The notes beneath the pieces are model-generated. The model was not told the origin of the DNA, made no database searches, and saw only the letters and a program-made list of their open reading frames with translations. Below, one piece after another: positions 1 to 9,138 of a stretch of 64,000 bases of DNA; the first letter of the stretch is position 1; each line of letters begins with the position of its first letter. The stretch comes from Bordetella parapertussis (GTDB lineage Bacteria; Pseudomonadota; Gammaproteobacteria; Burkholderiales; Burkholderiaceae_C): assembly GCA_945878065.1 (NCBI GenBank), contig CAMDXA010000002.1, positions 72,049 to 136,048 on the forward strand, given 5' to 3'. The translations under genes and the position numbers were made by a program.

Positions 1-343
1 GACGCTGCGGTTGCTTGGCCGACAACAGCTTCAACGTGGGGTCGACCAGCAAGCGGTTGTCGCGCAATGCCCAACGGTAAAAACGACGGAACACGGTCAT
101 GCGCCGGTTAGCGGAAGTGGCTTTGGTGTCCGTGTGCCGGTGCGCGAAATAGGCTTGCAAATCGGCTTCCACCGCTGAGAAGAGTGAAGTGTTTTGCGTA
201 TGCAGCCAAAGGGCTAAGGCATTCAAATCGCGCCGGTAAGCGGCCAGCGTCAGCGCAGACAAACCGTCCTCCAGCCACACGCTGTCGATGAAAGCATCGA
301 TCAGCGGATCAGGCGTGTCAGTCGAGCTTGAGTTTTTGCGCAT
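1..343 (-). CDS. xerD: Tyrosine recombinase XerD, N-terminal part (cut by window edge)
   Basis: Site-specific tyrosine recombinase that, with XerC, resolves chromosome dimers at dif during division. Only the first 114 residues are present; the catalytic domain lies beyond the left edge. From the ATG at 341-343 the frame reads MRKNSSST, then LIDAFIDSVWLEDGLS and TLAAYRRDL, which is the SAM-like core-binding domain of XerD; the stretch around RRFYRWALRDNRL is also typical. The start overlaps the end of the upstream solute-binding protein gene by 26 bp, so it is probably the last gene of a murB-led unit. XerC is the alternative, but the N-terminal pattern fits XerD better. Confidence 0.85.
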   Translation of the reverse strand, partial: MRKNSSSTDTPDPLIDAFIDSVWLEDGLSALTLAAYRRDLNALALWLHTQNTSLFSAVEADLQAYFAHRHTDTKATSANRRMTVFRRFYRWALRDNRLLVDPTLKLLSAKQPQR

Positions 344-1286
344 CGACCACCTTTTTGTACACCTCGTATTCGGCCTTGAGTTGCGCCGCAAATTCTTGCG
401 GACTGTTGGATACCACGCGAGAACCCGTCGCTTCAAGCCGCTTGATCACCGCAGGGTCTTGCAACACCTTGCGCACGGCGGCGTTCAAATGCACCACCAA
501 GGGAGCAGGCAAGCCTTTGGGTGCCCAGATACCGTAAAGCGCCGGGCGGTTCACCGGCTCCAAACCCAGTTCTTTGAACGTGGGCACATCGGGCAGTTCG
601 GCGACACGCTCAGGCGTGGCCACCGCCAGCGCGATCAAACGTTTGTCCTTGATGTGCGACATGGCAGATGGCAAGTTGTCAAAAATGATTGGCACCTGCC
701 CGCCCACCGTGTCGCGCAGTGCAGGACCAGATCCGGCATAAGGAATATGCACAACAAAAGTTTTGCTCAAGTTCTTGAACAATTCCATTTGCAAATGCCC
801 GATACCGCCCGTGCCCGAAGACGCGTAATCGTATTTGCTGGGCCGGGCGCGCAACTCTTTGAGAAAACCGGCCATGTCTTTGGCGGGAAATGAAGGATGA
901 ATCGCTAACACATTCGGGGAGGCCACCATGTTGATGATGGGCGTGAAATCGCTCAATGGCTTGTAGGCAATGCTTGGGTTAATCGCCGGATTGGTGGCGG
1001 CACTTGACGCCGTGGTCAAACCAAGCGTGTAGCCGTCGGGCGCAGCACGCGCCACCTCCAACGCACCGATGACGCCGCCACCGCCGGCCTTGTTCTCCAC
1101 CACCACCGTTTGACCGAGCAATTTGCCCAGTGGTTCGGCGACGATACGGGCGATCAAATCGGTGCTGCCACCGGGCGCGAACGGCACGACCAGACGTATG
1201 GGTTTGACGGGGTAAGTTTGTGCATTTGCTGTGCCTGTCAAGATGCAGAGCGCGGTAAAAAATAATTTCAGAAAAATAGTTTTCAT
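318..1286 (-). CDS. Bug-family tripartite tricarboxylate transporter substrate-binding protein
   Basis: Periplasmic solute receptor of the Bug (TctC-like) family, which binds small carboxylates, sometimes for tripartite tricarboxylate transporters and often as an orphan. The 322-residue protein starts with a signal peptide (about residues 1-22, cleavage after ANA), followed by YPVKPIRLVVPFAPGGSTD, the signature of the family, and later GTGGIGHLQMELF. The ATG at 1284-1286 is preferred over a longer upstream frame because it gives the signal peptide and overlaps the murB stop in a TGATG junction. No TctA/TctB membrane subunits are nearby, so ligand and partner are unknown. Bug proteins are strongly amplified in Burkholderiales. 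Confidence 0.9.
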   Translation of the reverse strand: MKTIFLKLFFTALCILTGTANAQTYPVKPIRLVVPFAPGGSTDLIARIVAEPLGKLLGQTVVVENKAGGGGVIGALEVARAAPDGYTLGLTTASSAATNPAINPSIAYKPLSDFTPIINMVASPNVLAIHPSFPAKDMAGFLKELRARPSKYDYASSGTGGIGHLQMELFKNLSKTFVVHIPYAGSGPALRDTVGGQVPIIFDNLPSAMSHIKDKRLIALAVATPERVAELPDVPTFKELGLEPVNRPALYGIWAPKGLPAPLVVHLNAAVRKVLQDPAVIKRLEATGSRVVSNSPQEFAAQLKAEYEVYKKVVDAQKLKLD

Positions 1287-2335
1287 CAGACCACCACCGG
1301 TTCGGGTTCGAGTTGTATGCCGAAACGCTCGTAAACACTGGTTTGAATCGCTTTGGCCAAGGTCACTACTTCTCCGCCGGTACACGGGCTGTCGCGACCG
1401 CCTTTGTTGATGATGACAAGCGCTTGTTTGTCGTACACCGCTGCATTGCCCACCGATTTACCGCGCCAGCCGCAAGCATCAATTAACCATGCGGCGGCGA
1501 GTTTGATGCGTCCGTCGCTCAGGTGGTAATGCACCAAACGCGGCTCGCGCGCAATGATGTCCGCGCATTGCTCGGGTGATACGGTCGGGTTTTTGAAGAA
1601 GCTGCCTGCGTTGCCCACCACCTGCGGATTGGGTAATTTGGCGCTACGGATTTCGCAGACCCAGTCAAACACTTGCTGCGCTGTCGGGTCGCCGATGCCG
1701 GCTTGCGCTTGCTTTTTTTCCAAATCGGCGTAACCAATATCGGCACGCCATTTTTTAGGCAAACGAAAACGCACTTGCGTGATGAGTGCGCGTCCGAGCA
1801 AACCCAAATCGCGCTTATCAGTGGCTTGGTGCTTGAACACCGAGTCGCGGTAACCGAAAGCGCATTGCGCTGCGTCTAGCGTGAAATGCAGGCCGGTGTG
1901 TAAATCCACCGCGTCCAGCGACTCGAACCGGTCTTGCAACTCAACGCCATATGCGCCGATGTTTTGTACCGGTGAAGCGCCAACCAGACCGGGGATCATG
2001 GCCAGGTTTTCCAACCCCGGCCAGCCTTGTTGCAAGGTCCATTCCACAAAACCGTGCCAGTCTTCTCCGGCGGCGGCTTGCACAATCCAGGCCTTATCGT
2101 CCTCGGACACCAGCTGTTTGCCCAGCAGCTCCACTTTGATCACCAAGGGTTTGATGTCGCCGGTGATGACGATGTTGCTGCCGCCGCCCAGCACAAAATG
2201 CGGCTCTAAGCGTATGGGGTCGGTCAGCAGCGCGGCGACATCCTCCATGCTGCGCAAGCGCAGCAGGCGCTCGGCTTTGGCGGCGATGCCGAAGGTGTTG
2301 TGGGCTTGGAGCGGAACCTGTGTCTCGATAATCAT
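1286..2335 (-). CDS. murB: UDP-N-acetylenolpyruvoylglucosamine reductase MurB
   Basis: Cytoplasmic FAD enzyme that reduces UDP-GlcNAc-enolpyruvate to UDP-MurNAc with NADPH in peptidoglycan synthesis. The 349 residues match the E. coli-type (type I) enzyme in length. Visible motifs are the FAD-binding LGGGSN near residue 50, NIGAYG near 126, YRDS near 162, the catalytic serine in GNAGSFFKNP near residue 245, and the C-terminal LEPEPVVV carrying the conserved Glu. It is the first gene of a leftward unit with the Bug protein (1-bp overlap) and xerD, and is divergent from yajQ with only 38 bp between them, so both promoters lie in or overlap that gap. Confidence 0.97.
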   Translation of the reverse strand: MIIETQVPLQAHNTFGIAAKAERLLRLRSMEDVAALLTDPIRLEPHFVLGGGSNIVITGDIKPLVIKVELLGKQLVSEDDKAWIVQAAAGEDWHGFVEWTLQQGWPGLENLAMIPGLVGASPVQNIGAYGVELQDRFESLDAVDLHTGLHFTLDAAQCAFGYRDSVFKHQATDKRDLGLLGRALITQVRFRLPKKWRADIGYADLEKKQAQAGIGDPTAQQVFDWVCEIRSAKLPNPQVVGNAGSFFKNPTVSPEQCADIIAREPRLVHYHLSDGRIKLAAAWLIDACGWRGKSVGNAAVYDKQALVIINKGGRDSPCTGGEVVTLAKAIQTSVYERFGIQLEPEPVVV

Positions 2336-2373
2336 GTGAGAATTGTCGCACCTGAACTTCTGAAGTACCGACC

Positions 2374-2859
2374 ATGCCCTCTTTTGATACTGTCTGTGAA
2401 GCCGATGTGGTGGAAGTGAAAAACGGCGTCGAGAACACGGCCAAGGAAATCACCACGCGTTTTGATTTCAAAGGCACGTCTGCCGCCATCGAATTTAAGG
2501 ACAAGGAAATCACGCTGATCGGCGACAGTGATTTTCAATTGGCGCAGATTGACGACATCTTGCGCAACAAACTGACCAAGCGCAATGTGGATATCCGTTT
2601 TTTGGACAAGGGCGATGTGCAAAAAATGGGCGGCGACAAGGTCAAGCAAATCATCAAGGTGCGCAACGGCATTGCCAGTGAAGATTCAAAGAAAATTCAG
2701 CGCGTGATCAAAGACAGCAAGATGAAAGTACAAGCCGCCATCCAAGGAGAAGCTGTTCGCATTACCGGCGCCAAGCGCGATGACTTGCAAGCTGCGATGG
2801 CACTGATTCGCAAAGAGATGCCCGATTTGCCACTGAGCTTTGACAATTTCCGTGACTGA
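2374..2859 (+). CDS. yajQ: YajQ family nucleotide-binding protein
   Basis: Small cytoplasmic protein of the YajQ (UPF0234) family. Members bind cyclic di-GMP or other nucleotides, and in Xanthomonas and Pseudomonas YajQ acts with a LysR-type regulator. The 161 residues are full length; the N-terminus MPSFD and the segments [15 protein letters not shown] and [10 protein letters not shown] are diagnostic. It stands alone, divergent from murB, and is followed by a long repeat-bearing gap. The physiological role in this organism cannot be read from the sequence. Confidence 0.95.
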   Translation: MPSFDTVCEADVVEVKNGVENTAKEITTRFDFKGTSAAIEFKDKEITLIGDSDFQLAQIDDILRNKLTKRNVDIRFLDKGDVQKMGGDKVKQIIKVRNGIASEDSKKIQRVIKDSKMKVQAAIQGEAVRITGAKRDDLQAAMALIRKEMPDLPLSFDNFRD

Positions 2860-3120
2860 TTAATTGGTTAATTGGGGTCAGACACCGATTAATTCCGATT
2901 AATTTTGAGTGAAACCTTCACGCCATGCCAAGTCGGTCGCCGCTCACCGCCTGCGGCAACGTTCGCGTCGGCCCGCCCACCATGTCGTTTGTCCACTCGC
3001 CTATTTTTCTCCGACGGCATTTCTGCGGTTCAAGAGACCCAGCTTCAACCAAAAAGAGCGCTTCAGGCCGAATCGGAGGGGGCGTTTTTTTCGAGCGAAA
3101 GCGCAGAAAAAAATCGCACC
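2860..3120. other. Intergenic stretch with AT-rich direct repeats and a GGGGTCAGACACC motif
   Basis: After yajQ the sequence has short AT-rich direct repeats (TTAATTGG twice, then GATTAATT twice) around GGGGTCAGACACC at about 2874-2886. Similar GGGGTCAGAC strings are, from memory, common beside REP-like or transposase-associated repeats in beta- and gammaproteobacteria; I cannot verify this here. The rest, to 3120, shows no start with a ribosome-binding site and no recognisable protein; overlapping open frames on both strands look like by-products of composition. It leads directly into the tandem repeat at 3121. Confidence 0.45.
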
Positions 3121-3303
3121 GGATGGTTCGGCCAAAGCGTGTCTTTCAGACTGAAGGAATGCCAAACTCTGACGGATGGTTCGGCCAAAGCGTGTCTTCT
3201 AACCGCAGGAATACCAAACCCTGACGGATGGGTCGGCCAAAGCGTGTCTTTCAGACTGCAGGAATGCCAAACTCTGACGGATGGGTCGGCCAAAGCGTGA
3301 CTT
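3121..3303. repeat. Tandem repeat, about 53-bp unit, three full copies plus a partial one
   Basis: Copies begin at 3121, 3174, 3226 and 3279, giving periods of 53, 52 and 53 bp. Each starts with GGATGG(T/G)TCGGCCAAAGC followed by GTGTCTT. The middle part varies most: copies 1 and 3 carry TTTCAGACTG, copy 2 has diverged there. The fourth copy breaks off after the first 21 bases. Period changes of 1 bp would break any reading frame, so the array is most likely non-coding, although open frames happen to cross it on both strands. It lies between yajQ and the convergent plsY. Confidence 0.85.
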
Positions 3304-3316
3304 CATTTGGCAAAAC

Positions 3317-3958
3317 TCATTTTTTACCAATACGGCTTTCCTCACCGCGCATCAACTTGGCAATATTCGCTTGATGCCGCCAGACCAAGATGCCGCTCAT
3401 GACCACCGCCGCGAGCAATATACGGTTGTCCACATACCAAACCACACGGTTACCTAAAAAATAATAGGCCGGCGCAAATGCCGCTGCTGCCAAAGCGGCC
3501 AAGGAAGAATAGCGGGTGAAAAACGCCACGATCAACCAAGTGGCCAACGTGGCTAGGCCCAACCACAGGTCGATGCCAAACAACACGCCTGCGGCAGTGG
3601 CCACACCCTTGCCACCTTTGAATCGAAAAAACAGCGGCCAGACATGACCTGCAAATGCAGCCAGTGCAACTATGGCCAATGTGCCCTCGCCCAGACCCCA
3701 TATGCTTCCGTACTGTGACACCGCCCACACGGGAAGCCAGCCCTTGATACCGTCAAGCAGCAATGTCAATGCAGCCGCCAATTTATTGCCTGAACGCAGC
3801 ACGTTGGTTGCGCCCGGGTTTTGGCTGCCGTAAGAACGAGGGTCGGCCAAACCCATCAGGCGACTGACCAACACCGCAAACGAGAGCGAACCGATCAAAT
3901 AAGCCGCCAGCGCAGCCAACAGCGGGTAAGCGATAGATAACAAGAATTCCATAAGCAT
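3317..3958 (-). CDS. plsY: Glycerol-3-phosphate acyltransferase PlsY
   Basis: Inner-membrane acyltransferase that moves the acyl group of acyl-phosphate onto glycerol-3-phosphate, the first step of phospholipid synthesis, working with PlsX. The protein has about five to six hydrophobic segments and the PlsY motifs [10 protein letters not shown] (N-terminal), [11 protein letters not shown], and the glycine-rich [14 protein letters not shown]. With the ATG at 3956-3958 it has 213 residues, within the family range; a second ATG two codons on is possible. Its start overlaps the stop of tas in a TGATG junction, so the two are probably translationally coupled. It converges on the tandem-repeat gap. 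Confidence 0.95.
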   Translation of the reverse strand: MLMEFLLSIAYPLLAALAAYLIGSLSFAVLVSRLMGLADPRSYGSQNPGATNVLRSGNKLAAALTLLLDGIKGWLPVWAVSQYGSIWGLGEGTLAIVALAAFAGHVWPLFFRFKGGKGVATAAGVLFGIDLWLGLATLATWLIVAFFTRYSSLAALAAAAFAPAYYFLGNRVVWYVDNRILLAAVVMSGILVWRHQANIAKLMRGEESRIGKK

Positions 3959-5034
3959 CAAATCGCCGGGTCGCGCATTTCCCAGCGGATCTCGTCAATC
4001 GCCTTGAGCATTTCTGGAGTAAGAGTTTTGCCCCACGCGTCCAAATCTTCGTCCAATTGCGCCACAGAGGTCACGCCAATGATGGTGCTTGCTACGCGCC
4101 ACTGCGTGTAGCAAAACGCCAGCGCCATGTCGGTGGGTGTCATGCCGTTGTCGCGTGCAAGTTGGTTGTAGCGCTTGGCGGCAGCCAGTGCATCCGGGCG
4201 GGCCCAACGTTGCTTGCGCACGCTTTCGTACTTGGTGATGCGCCCTTCCTTGGGCGAGTTTTCCCCCAGAAAACCGGAATTGTCATATTTGCCGGTGAGC
4301 AGGCCGAATGCCAGCGGCGAATATGCCAGCAACGACACATTCAAGCGGTGCATGGTTTCATCCAAACCGTTTTCCGGCACACGGTTGACCAGGCAATACG
4401 CGTTTTGCACACTGACAATGCGCGGGAGATTGTGCTGCTCGGCCAGTCGCACAAATTCGTGCACACCGTAAGGCGTTTCATTGGACAAACCGATGTAGCG
4501 CACCTTGCCTTGCTTGACCAAACTGGCCAATGCTTCTAATTGCTCGTGGATGGATGTAGCGGTTTTTTCGTTCTTCGGTTCGTAATACATGCCACCAAAC
4601 ATGGGCACGTGACGCTCGGGCCAGTGGATTTGGTACAGGTCGATCACATCGGTTTGCAACCGCTTCAAACTGGCATCACATGAGGTTTGTATTTCCGCTG
4701 CGGTCATGCCCTCGCCTGTGCGCACCCAAGGCATGCCACGGGAAGGTCCTGCCACCTTGGAAGCCAGCACGATTTTTTGTCGCATGCCCGGACGCTTAGA
4801 CAGCCAATTGCCTATGTAGATTTCGGTCTTGCCATAAGACTCAGCCGTGGGTGGCACGGCATAAATCTCGGCGGTATCGAAGAAATTGACGCCGCGTGCA
4901 ATGCTGTGGTCCATGATGGTGTGCGAAGTGGGCTCATCTACCTGTTGCCCAAAAGTCATGGTGCCGAGACTGATAGGGGTGACGTACAAATCGCTTTGAC
5001 CCAAGCGAACAGGAGTGAGGTTGAGGTTTTTCAT
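3958..5034 (-). CDS. tas: Tas-like NADP(H)-dependent aldo-keto reductase
   Basis: Cytoplasmic aldo-keto reductase of the Tas group. Tas of E. coli is a TIM-barrel NADPH reductase of uncertain physiological substrate that can supply prephenate dehydrogenase-like function. The 358-residue frame shows [20 protein letters not shown] near the N-terminus, the catalytic Asp and Tyr in FFDTAEIY, the Lys in LASKV, and the His in LYQIHWPER. The ATG at 5032-5034 ([12 protein letters not shown]) is chosen over a TTG eight codons upstream. It overlaps plsY and probably shares its transcript. Confidence 0.88.
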   Translation of the reverse strand: MKNLNLTPVRLGQSDLYVTPISLGTMTFGQQVDEPTSHTIMDHSIARGVNFFDTAEIYAVPPTAESYGKTEIYIGNWLSKRPGMRQKIVLASKVAGPSRGMPWVRTGEGMTAAEIQTSCDASLKRLQTDVIDLYQIHWPERHVPMFGGMYYEPKNEKTATSIHEQLEALASLVKQGKVRYIGLSNETPYGVHEFVRLAEQHNLPRIVSVQNAYCLVNRVPENGLDETMHRLNVSLLAYSPLAFGLLTGKYDNSGFLGENSPKEGRITKYESVRKQRWARPDALAAAKRYNQLARDNGMTPTDMALAFCYTQWRVASTIIGVTSVAQLDEDLDAWGKTLTPEMLKAIDEIRWEMRDPAI

Positions 5035-5146
5035 GAAGGAGAGTTTAGTTGGGCACAACGAATGAAGAGAATTTACTACGTCTGGTGTGCTGTCCCGGGG
5101 AGGGTTTGCCTGAGGTAGATCGCATGAAGTGAATTAAAGTCTAGTG

Positions 5147-5171
5147 CTTCGCAAGCCCACTTGTTGCGAAG
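5147..5171. promoter_or_regulatory. Inverted repeat upstream of the short-chain dehydrogenase
   Basis: CTTCGCAA at 5147-5154 is exactly complementary to TTGCGAAG at 5164-5171, with a 9-bp spacer. It lies about 53 bp before the dehydrogenase start, in the 189-bp gap between divergent genes, and could be an operator or a leader hairpin. No regulator gene is next to it. Confidence 0.4.
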
Positions 5172-5223
5172 AAAACCCTTTCCATTTGACTTACAAAAAA
5201 TCATTCAATTCACCCCAGCAACC

Positions 5224-5988
5224 ATGACACAGACAACTCAGCTGACAGCCATCGTCACCGGCGCAGCACGCGGCATCGGCTTAGCAACCACCCGATTGTT
5301 TTTAAACAAAGGCATGCGGGTCGCCATGGTCGACCGTGATCTGGATGAACTTCAAAATGCCTCACAAGGTTTGGATCATGTGCTGCCGGTGAACTGCGAT
5401 GTGTCGCAAAAAGACCAAGTCAACGCCATGATGCACACGGTTTTGCAATGGTCAGGGCGTGTCGATGTGCTGGTGAACAACGCAGGTGTGGCCGATTTCG
5501 CGGCGATAAAAGACACCACGTTCGAGCGATGGCAAACGGTGATGCGCACCAACCTTGACGGTGTGTTTTTGTGTTCGCAAGCGGCCCTGCCCGCGCTGCG
5601 CGAAAGCCGGGGCTGCATCGTGAATATCGGGTCCATCTCGGGCTTAAGAGCGTCCACACTTCGCGTGGCCTACGGCACCTCGAAAGCTGCGGTGATTCAT
5701 TTGACCAAACAACAGGCGGCCGAACTCGGCGAATGGGGCATACGGGTGAACTGCGTCGCACCCGGACCAGTGAAAACCAAGCTCGCCGCTGCTGTGCACA
5801 CACCCGCCATCGTCAGCGCCTACCACGATGCGATCCCGCTGAACCGCTACGGCAGTGAAGAGGAAATCGCGCGGGTCATTGTGTTTCTGGCCTCAACTGA
5901 TGCCAGCTACCTCACCGGTCAGGTGATAGCAGTGGATGGCGGGTTTGATGCGACGGGGGTGGGTTTGCCGGCGTTGCGTTCTGATTGA
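5224..5988 (+). CDS. Short-chain dehydrogenase/reductase (SDR)
   Basis: Classical SDR oxidoreductase using NAD(P)H; the substrate is unknown. The 254 residues carry the cofactor motif TGAARGIG near residue 12, the structural NNAG near residue 85, the catalytic Ser in SISG and Tyr/Lys in YGTSKAA, and the C-terminal SYLTGQVIAVDGGF typical of FabG-like enzymes. The ATG at 5224 (MTQTTQL) is chosen because upstream codons in this frame look like leader. An inverted repeat lies in the leader. It is monocistronic between tas and a helicase gene. Confidence 0.88.
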   Translation: MTQTTQLTAIVTGAARGIGLATTRLFLNKGMRVAMVDRDLDELQNASQGLDHVLPVNCDVSQKDQVNAMMHTVLQWSGRVDVLVNNAGVADFAAIKDTTFERWQTVMRTNLDGVFLCSQAALPALRESRGCIVNIGSISGLRASTLRVAYGTSKAAVIHLTKQQAAELGEWGIRVNCVAPGPVKTKLAAAVHTPAIVSAYHDAIPLNRYGSEEEIARVIVFLASTDASYLTGQVIAVDGGFDATGVGLPALRSD

Positions 5989-6143
5989 AGTGGGGCGAGC
6001 CAGACACAAATTTAACTTTTCAAAATCTCGCCTTGAGGAGCGAATACTGACATTCTGAATTGCAAAAACGTTACTCCGCAGGTTGACAGCAGGTTAAGCT
6101 GCCCGACTCGCCCTGCTTTACAAACCAACCAGCAAAAAACCGT

Positions 6144-7373
6144 TTGAACTTTTCTGATATCAATCTCACCCCCGCGCTGCAACACGCCGTGACCGACATG
6201 GGTTTGTACGCGCCCACCCCCATACAGGCGCAAGCCATTCCTGCGGCACTGCAAGGCCGCGACCTGTGGGGGACCGCGCCCACCGGCTCAGGCAAGACGC
6301 TGGCGTTTGCATTGCCACTGCTGCAGCAACATGTGTTGCAGCCGCGCCAGACAAACTTTCGCCGCCCTATATGCAGCCTGCTGCTGGTGCCCACACGCGA
6401 GCTGGCGGTGCAAGTGGGCGCTGTGCTCACGCAATTGGCTTATTCGCTCAATCTCAAAGTGGCGGTGGTGTTTGGCGGCGTGTCTATCAACCCGCAAATG
6501 ATGGACTTGCGAGGAGGCGCTGATATTTTGGTCGCGACGCCCGGGCGTTTGCTGGATTTAGCTGATCAAAACGCGCTGCGCCTGAATGACGTGCAACACC
6601 TGGTGCTGGACGAAGCCGACCGTTTGCTGGACTTGGGCTTCGCCGACGAGTTGCAACGCGTGTTGGCGCTCTTGCCGGCGAAGCGACAGACTTTATTGTT
6701 CTCGGCCACCTTCGCGCCCGAGGTCGAAGCGCTTGCCGCCAACTTGCTGCGCGATCCGGTGCGCATCACGGTGGAAGCGTTTGAGGGTCACAAGCCAGAC
6801 ATCAGCCAACGCGCGATTCGCGTGGATGACAAAAAAAGAACCGCTTTGTTGCGGCACTTGTTCGCAGAAAACAGTTGGAAGCAGGCGCTGGTGTTTGTCG
6901 CCACGCGCTACGCCTGCGAGCATGTGGCGAACAAATTGTGTAAAGCAGGCATCAACGCTACGCCTTTTCACGGCGAGATGAGCCAGGGCGCACGTCAGGA
7001 TGTACTGCGCGATTTCAAAACAGGACACTGTGGCGTGATGGTCACCACCGACTTGGCCTCGCGCGGTATAGACATTGCCATGCTGCCCGTGGTCATCAAT
7101 TACGACTTGCCTCGCTCGGCCACCGACTACACACACCGCATTGGCCGCACCGGTCGCGCAGGTGCGCATGGCGACGCGGTGAGTTTTGTCACCGCCCACG
7201 CTTTGGCGCATTGGAAGCTGATACAAAAACGCGAAAGCCTTGTGCTGGATTTAGAGCAAGTGCCAGGGTTTGAACCGGTGGATGAACCGCCAGCACCGCA
7301 GGGCAATGGTGGCGTTAAAGGAAAAAGGCCGAGTAAGAAGGATAAGTTGAGGGCGGCGGCGGGGCTTGGTTGA
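6144..7373 (+). CDS. DEAD-box ATP-dependent RNA helicase, RhlE-like
   Basis: RNA helicase of the DEAD-box family, probably acting in ribosome assembly or mRNA decay. The order of motifs is complete: Q motif (PTPIQAQAIP), Walker A APTGSGKT, PTRELA, ATPGR, DEAD, SAT, and motif VI HRIGRTGRAG. The 409 residues end in a short basic tail (KGKRPSKKDKLRAAAG). The start is read as a TTG at 6144 giving MNFSDINLTPAL, which matches the usual N-terminus of RhlE-type helicases; no in-frame ATG precedes the Q motif. A second helicase of the same type lies at 60492-61913. Confidence 0.92.
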   Translation: MNFSDINLTPALQHAVTDMGLYAPTPIQAQAIPAALQGRDLWGTAPTGSGKTLAFALPLLQQHVLQPRQTNFRRPICSLLLVPTRELAVQVGAVLTQLAYSLNLKVAVVFGGVSINPQMMDLRGGADILVATPGRLLDLADQNALRLNDVQHLVLDEADRLLDLGFADELQRVLALLPAKRQTLLFSATFAPEVEALAANLLRDPVRITVEAFEGHKPDISQRAIRVDDKKRTALLRHLFAENSWKQALVFVATRYACEHVANKLCKAGINATPFHGEMSQGARQDVLRDFKTGHCGVMVTTDLASRGIDIAMLPVVINYDLPRSATDYTHRIGRTGRAGAHGDAVSFVTAHALAHWKLIQKRESLVLDLEQVPGFEPVDEPPAPQGNGGVKGKRPSKKDKLRAAAGLG

Positions 7374-7379
7374 TCAAGT

Positions 7380-9113
7380 TCATTTAGCGCGTTCTATTTC
7401 CCTCAACCTCAACACCCTCCTCTGCACTTTTCCCGTCGTGGTCATCGGCAACTGATCGATAAACTCAATTTCCTTGGGGTATTCATAAGGCGCGAGCAAG
7501 CCGCGCACATGCTGCTGCAACTGCTTGACCAATTCATCTGAAGGCGCAAAGCCCGCAGACAACACCACATAGGCTTTCACCAAATTACCGCGATCTGCAT
7601 CCGGTTTGGGCACGACACCGGCATTGGCCACGGCCGGGTGTTTCACCAAACAGTTTTCTATTTCGCTGGGGCCTATGCGGTAACCGGCGGCTTTGAACAC
7701 ATCGTCGGCGCGGCCCTGGTACCAAAGGTAGCCATCTGCATCACGCGCGGCCAAGTCGCCGGTGCGGCACCAGTCGCCTGTGAATTTACGCGTTGTGGCT
7801 TCAGATTGATTCCAATAACCCAAAAAGAAAATCGGATCGGGCTGGCCGTGCACATCGCATCGATGCAAAGCCACATCGCCGGGGACGCCGTCGGCGCATT
7901 CATGGCCGTCCTCGTCAATCACCGCCACGCGATGGCCGGGGTAGGCGCGGCCCATGCTGCCGGGTTTGGCAGGCCAGCCAACGCCGTCGCTGGTATCGCC
8001 ATTCATGGCGCAATTTCCGACGATGTAATTGATCTCGGTTTGACCGAACATTTCGTTCACTGTCACTCCGAGTTCATCTCGGCAATACGCAAACACCGCG
8101 TCACCCACGGCTTCGCCCGCACTCATGATGGCTTGCAGGTCTAACTGAAACTGCGTGGCTGGATGCGGATAGGCTTTCATCATGGCCTTCAACGCCGTGG
8201 GAAACAAAAAAGTGTGCGTGACACGGTGTTGCTGCATCAACTCAAACGCCAACTCTGCCGAGAAACGCCCCGCCCAGGCGACGATGGGCCGACCGAAATA
8301 CAGCGTCGGCAACAAAGCGTCCATCAGGCCGCCAGTCCAAGTCCAGTCGGCTGGGGACCATAAGACAGCGTGACTGCCAACAGGTAAATCACCATGCCCT
8401 GTTGAGGCCTCAGACGAAGTTGAAAAACCAAACCAATTTTGGCTGCACACAAAACCGCTGAGGTTGCCAATCAATGCCTGATGCGGAATCAACGCGCCCT
8501 TGGGTGGCCCGGTGGTGCCGCTGGTGTAAATCAACACCGCCGGGTCGGTGGCCAAGGTATTGAACAATGGCCATTGATGGGCAGGGTGAGCTGCTTGTGC
8601 ATCAAAAAACAAATCGCCGCTGCGTTCATCCACACCGATGCAAGCTCGCAATGAAGAACAAGTTTGCTTCAACCCGACGACCACTGAAGACGACACCGCA
8701 TCCACCATGGCAATGACCGCGCCTGAATCTTGCAAACGATAGGCCAATGCTTCGGGACCAAATAGCTGCGATAAAGGAACAGCCACCGCACCCATTTGCA
8801 ACACCGCCATGTAAGCGACCGCAGTTTCAAAGCGCTGCGCCAGTACCACCGCTACGCGGTCGCCAGGCTTGACGCCCAAGCGGAACAAGACATGACTCAA
8901 GGCATCGGCAGCGCGCTGTAATTGTGCGTATGTGTGGCGTGTTTGCATGCCGAGGTTGGCATGGTGACAAACCACTGCAGTCTGCTCTGCGCGTAAGGAC
9001 GAGGCAGCCCAACGGCGCGAACACACCTCTGCGATATTGAAATGCACGGGCACCGACCAGCGAAAACTGCGGTGCATTTGAGCGTGGTTGTCTGATAAGT
9101 GACCGGGGGACAT
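7380..9113 (-). CDS. AMP-binding acyl-CoA synthetase (acetyl/medium-chain type)
   Basis: ANL-superfamily enzyme that activates a carboxylate with ATP and joins it to CoA. The 577 residues show the P-loop YTSGTTGPPKGAL, the adenylate-binding MFGQTEINYI, TGDLAARDADGYLWYQGRADDV, the hinge region, and the catalytic lysine in MTTTGKVQRRVLR. Similarity is greatest to the acetyl-CoA synthetase/ACSM branch; the true acid is unknown. The ATG at 9111-9113 (MSPGHLSD) was chosen; one twelve codons downstream is possible. It is divergent from a hydrolase gene with almost no gap, so the two promoters must overlap the coding ends. Confidence 0.88.
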   Translation of the reverse strand: MSPGHLSDNHAQMHRSFRWSVPVHFNIAEVCSRRWAASSLRAEQTAVVCHHANLGMQTRHTYAQLQRAADALSHVLFRLGVKPGDRVAVVLAQRFETAVAYMAVLQMGAVAVPLSQLFGPEALAYRLQDSGAVIAMVDAVSSSVVVGLKQTCSSLRACIGVDERSGDLFFDAQAAHPAHQWPLFNTLATDPAVLIYTSGTTGPPKGALIPHQALIGNLSGFVCSQNWFGFSTSSEASTGHGDLPVGSHAVLWSPADWTWTGGLMDALLPTLYFGRPIVAWAGRFSAELAFELMQQHRVTHTFLFPTALKAMMKAYPHPATQFQLDLQAIMSAGEAVGDAVFAYCRDELGVTVNEMFGQTEINYIVGNCAMNGDTSDGVGWPAKPGSMGRAYPGHRVAVIDEDGHECADGVPGDVALHRCDVHGQPDPIFFLGYWNQSEATTRKFTGDWCRTGDLAARDADGYLWYQGRADDVFKAAGYRIGPSEIENCLVKHPAVANAGVVPKPDADRGNLVKAYVVLSAGFAPSDELVKQLQQHVRGLLAPYEYPKEIEFIDQLPMTTTGKVQRRVLRLREIERAK

Positions 9114-9138
9114 GCGATACATCCTTATGATTGAGCGA

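Noticed and set aside
2905..3300. Open frames of 75-131 residues across the tandem repeat on both strands
   Set aside because: The repeat periods change by 1 bp, so amino-acid repeats are not kept in frame, there is no ribosome-binding site and frames exist on both strands at once.
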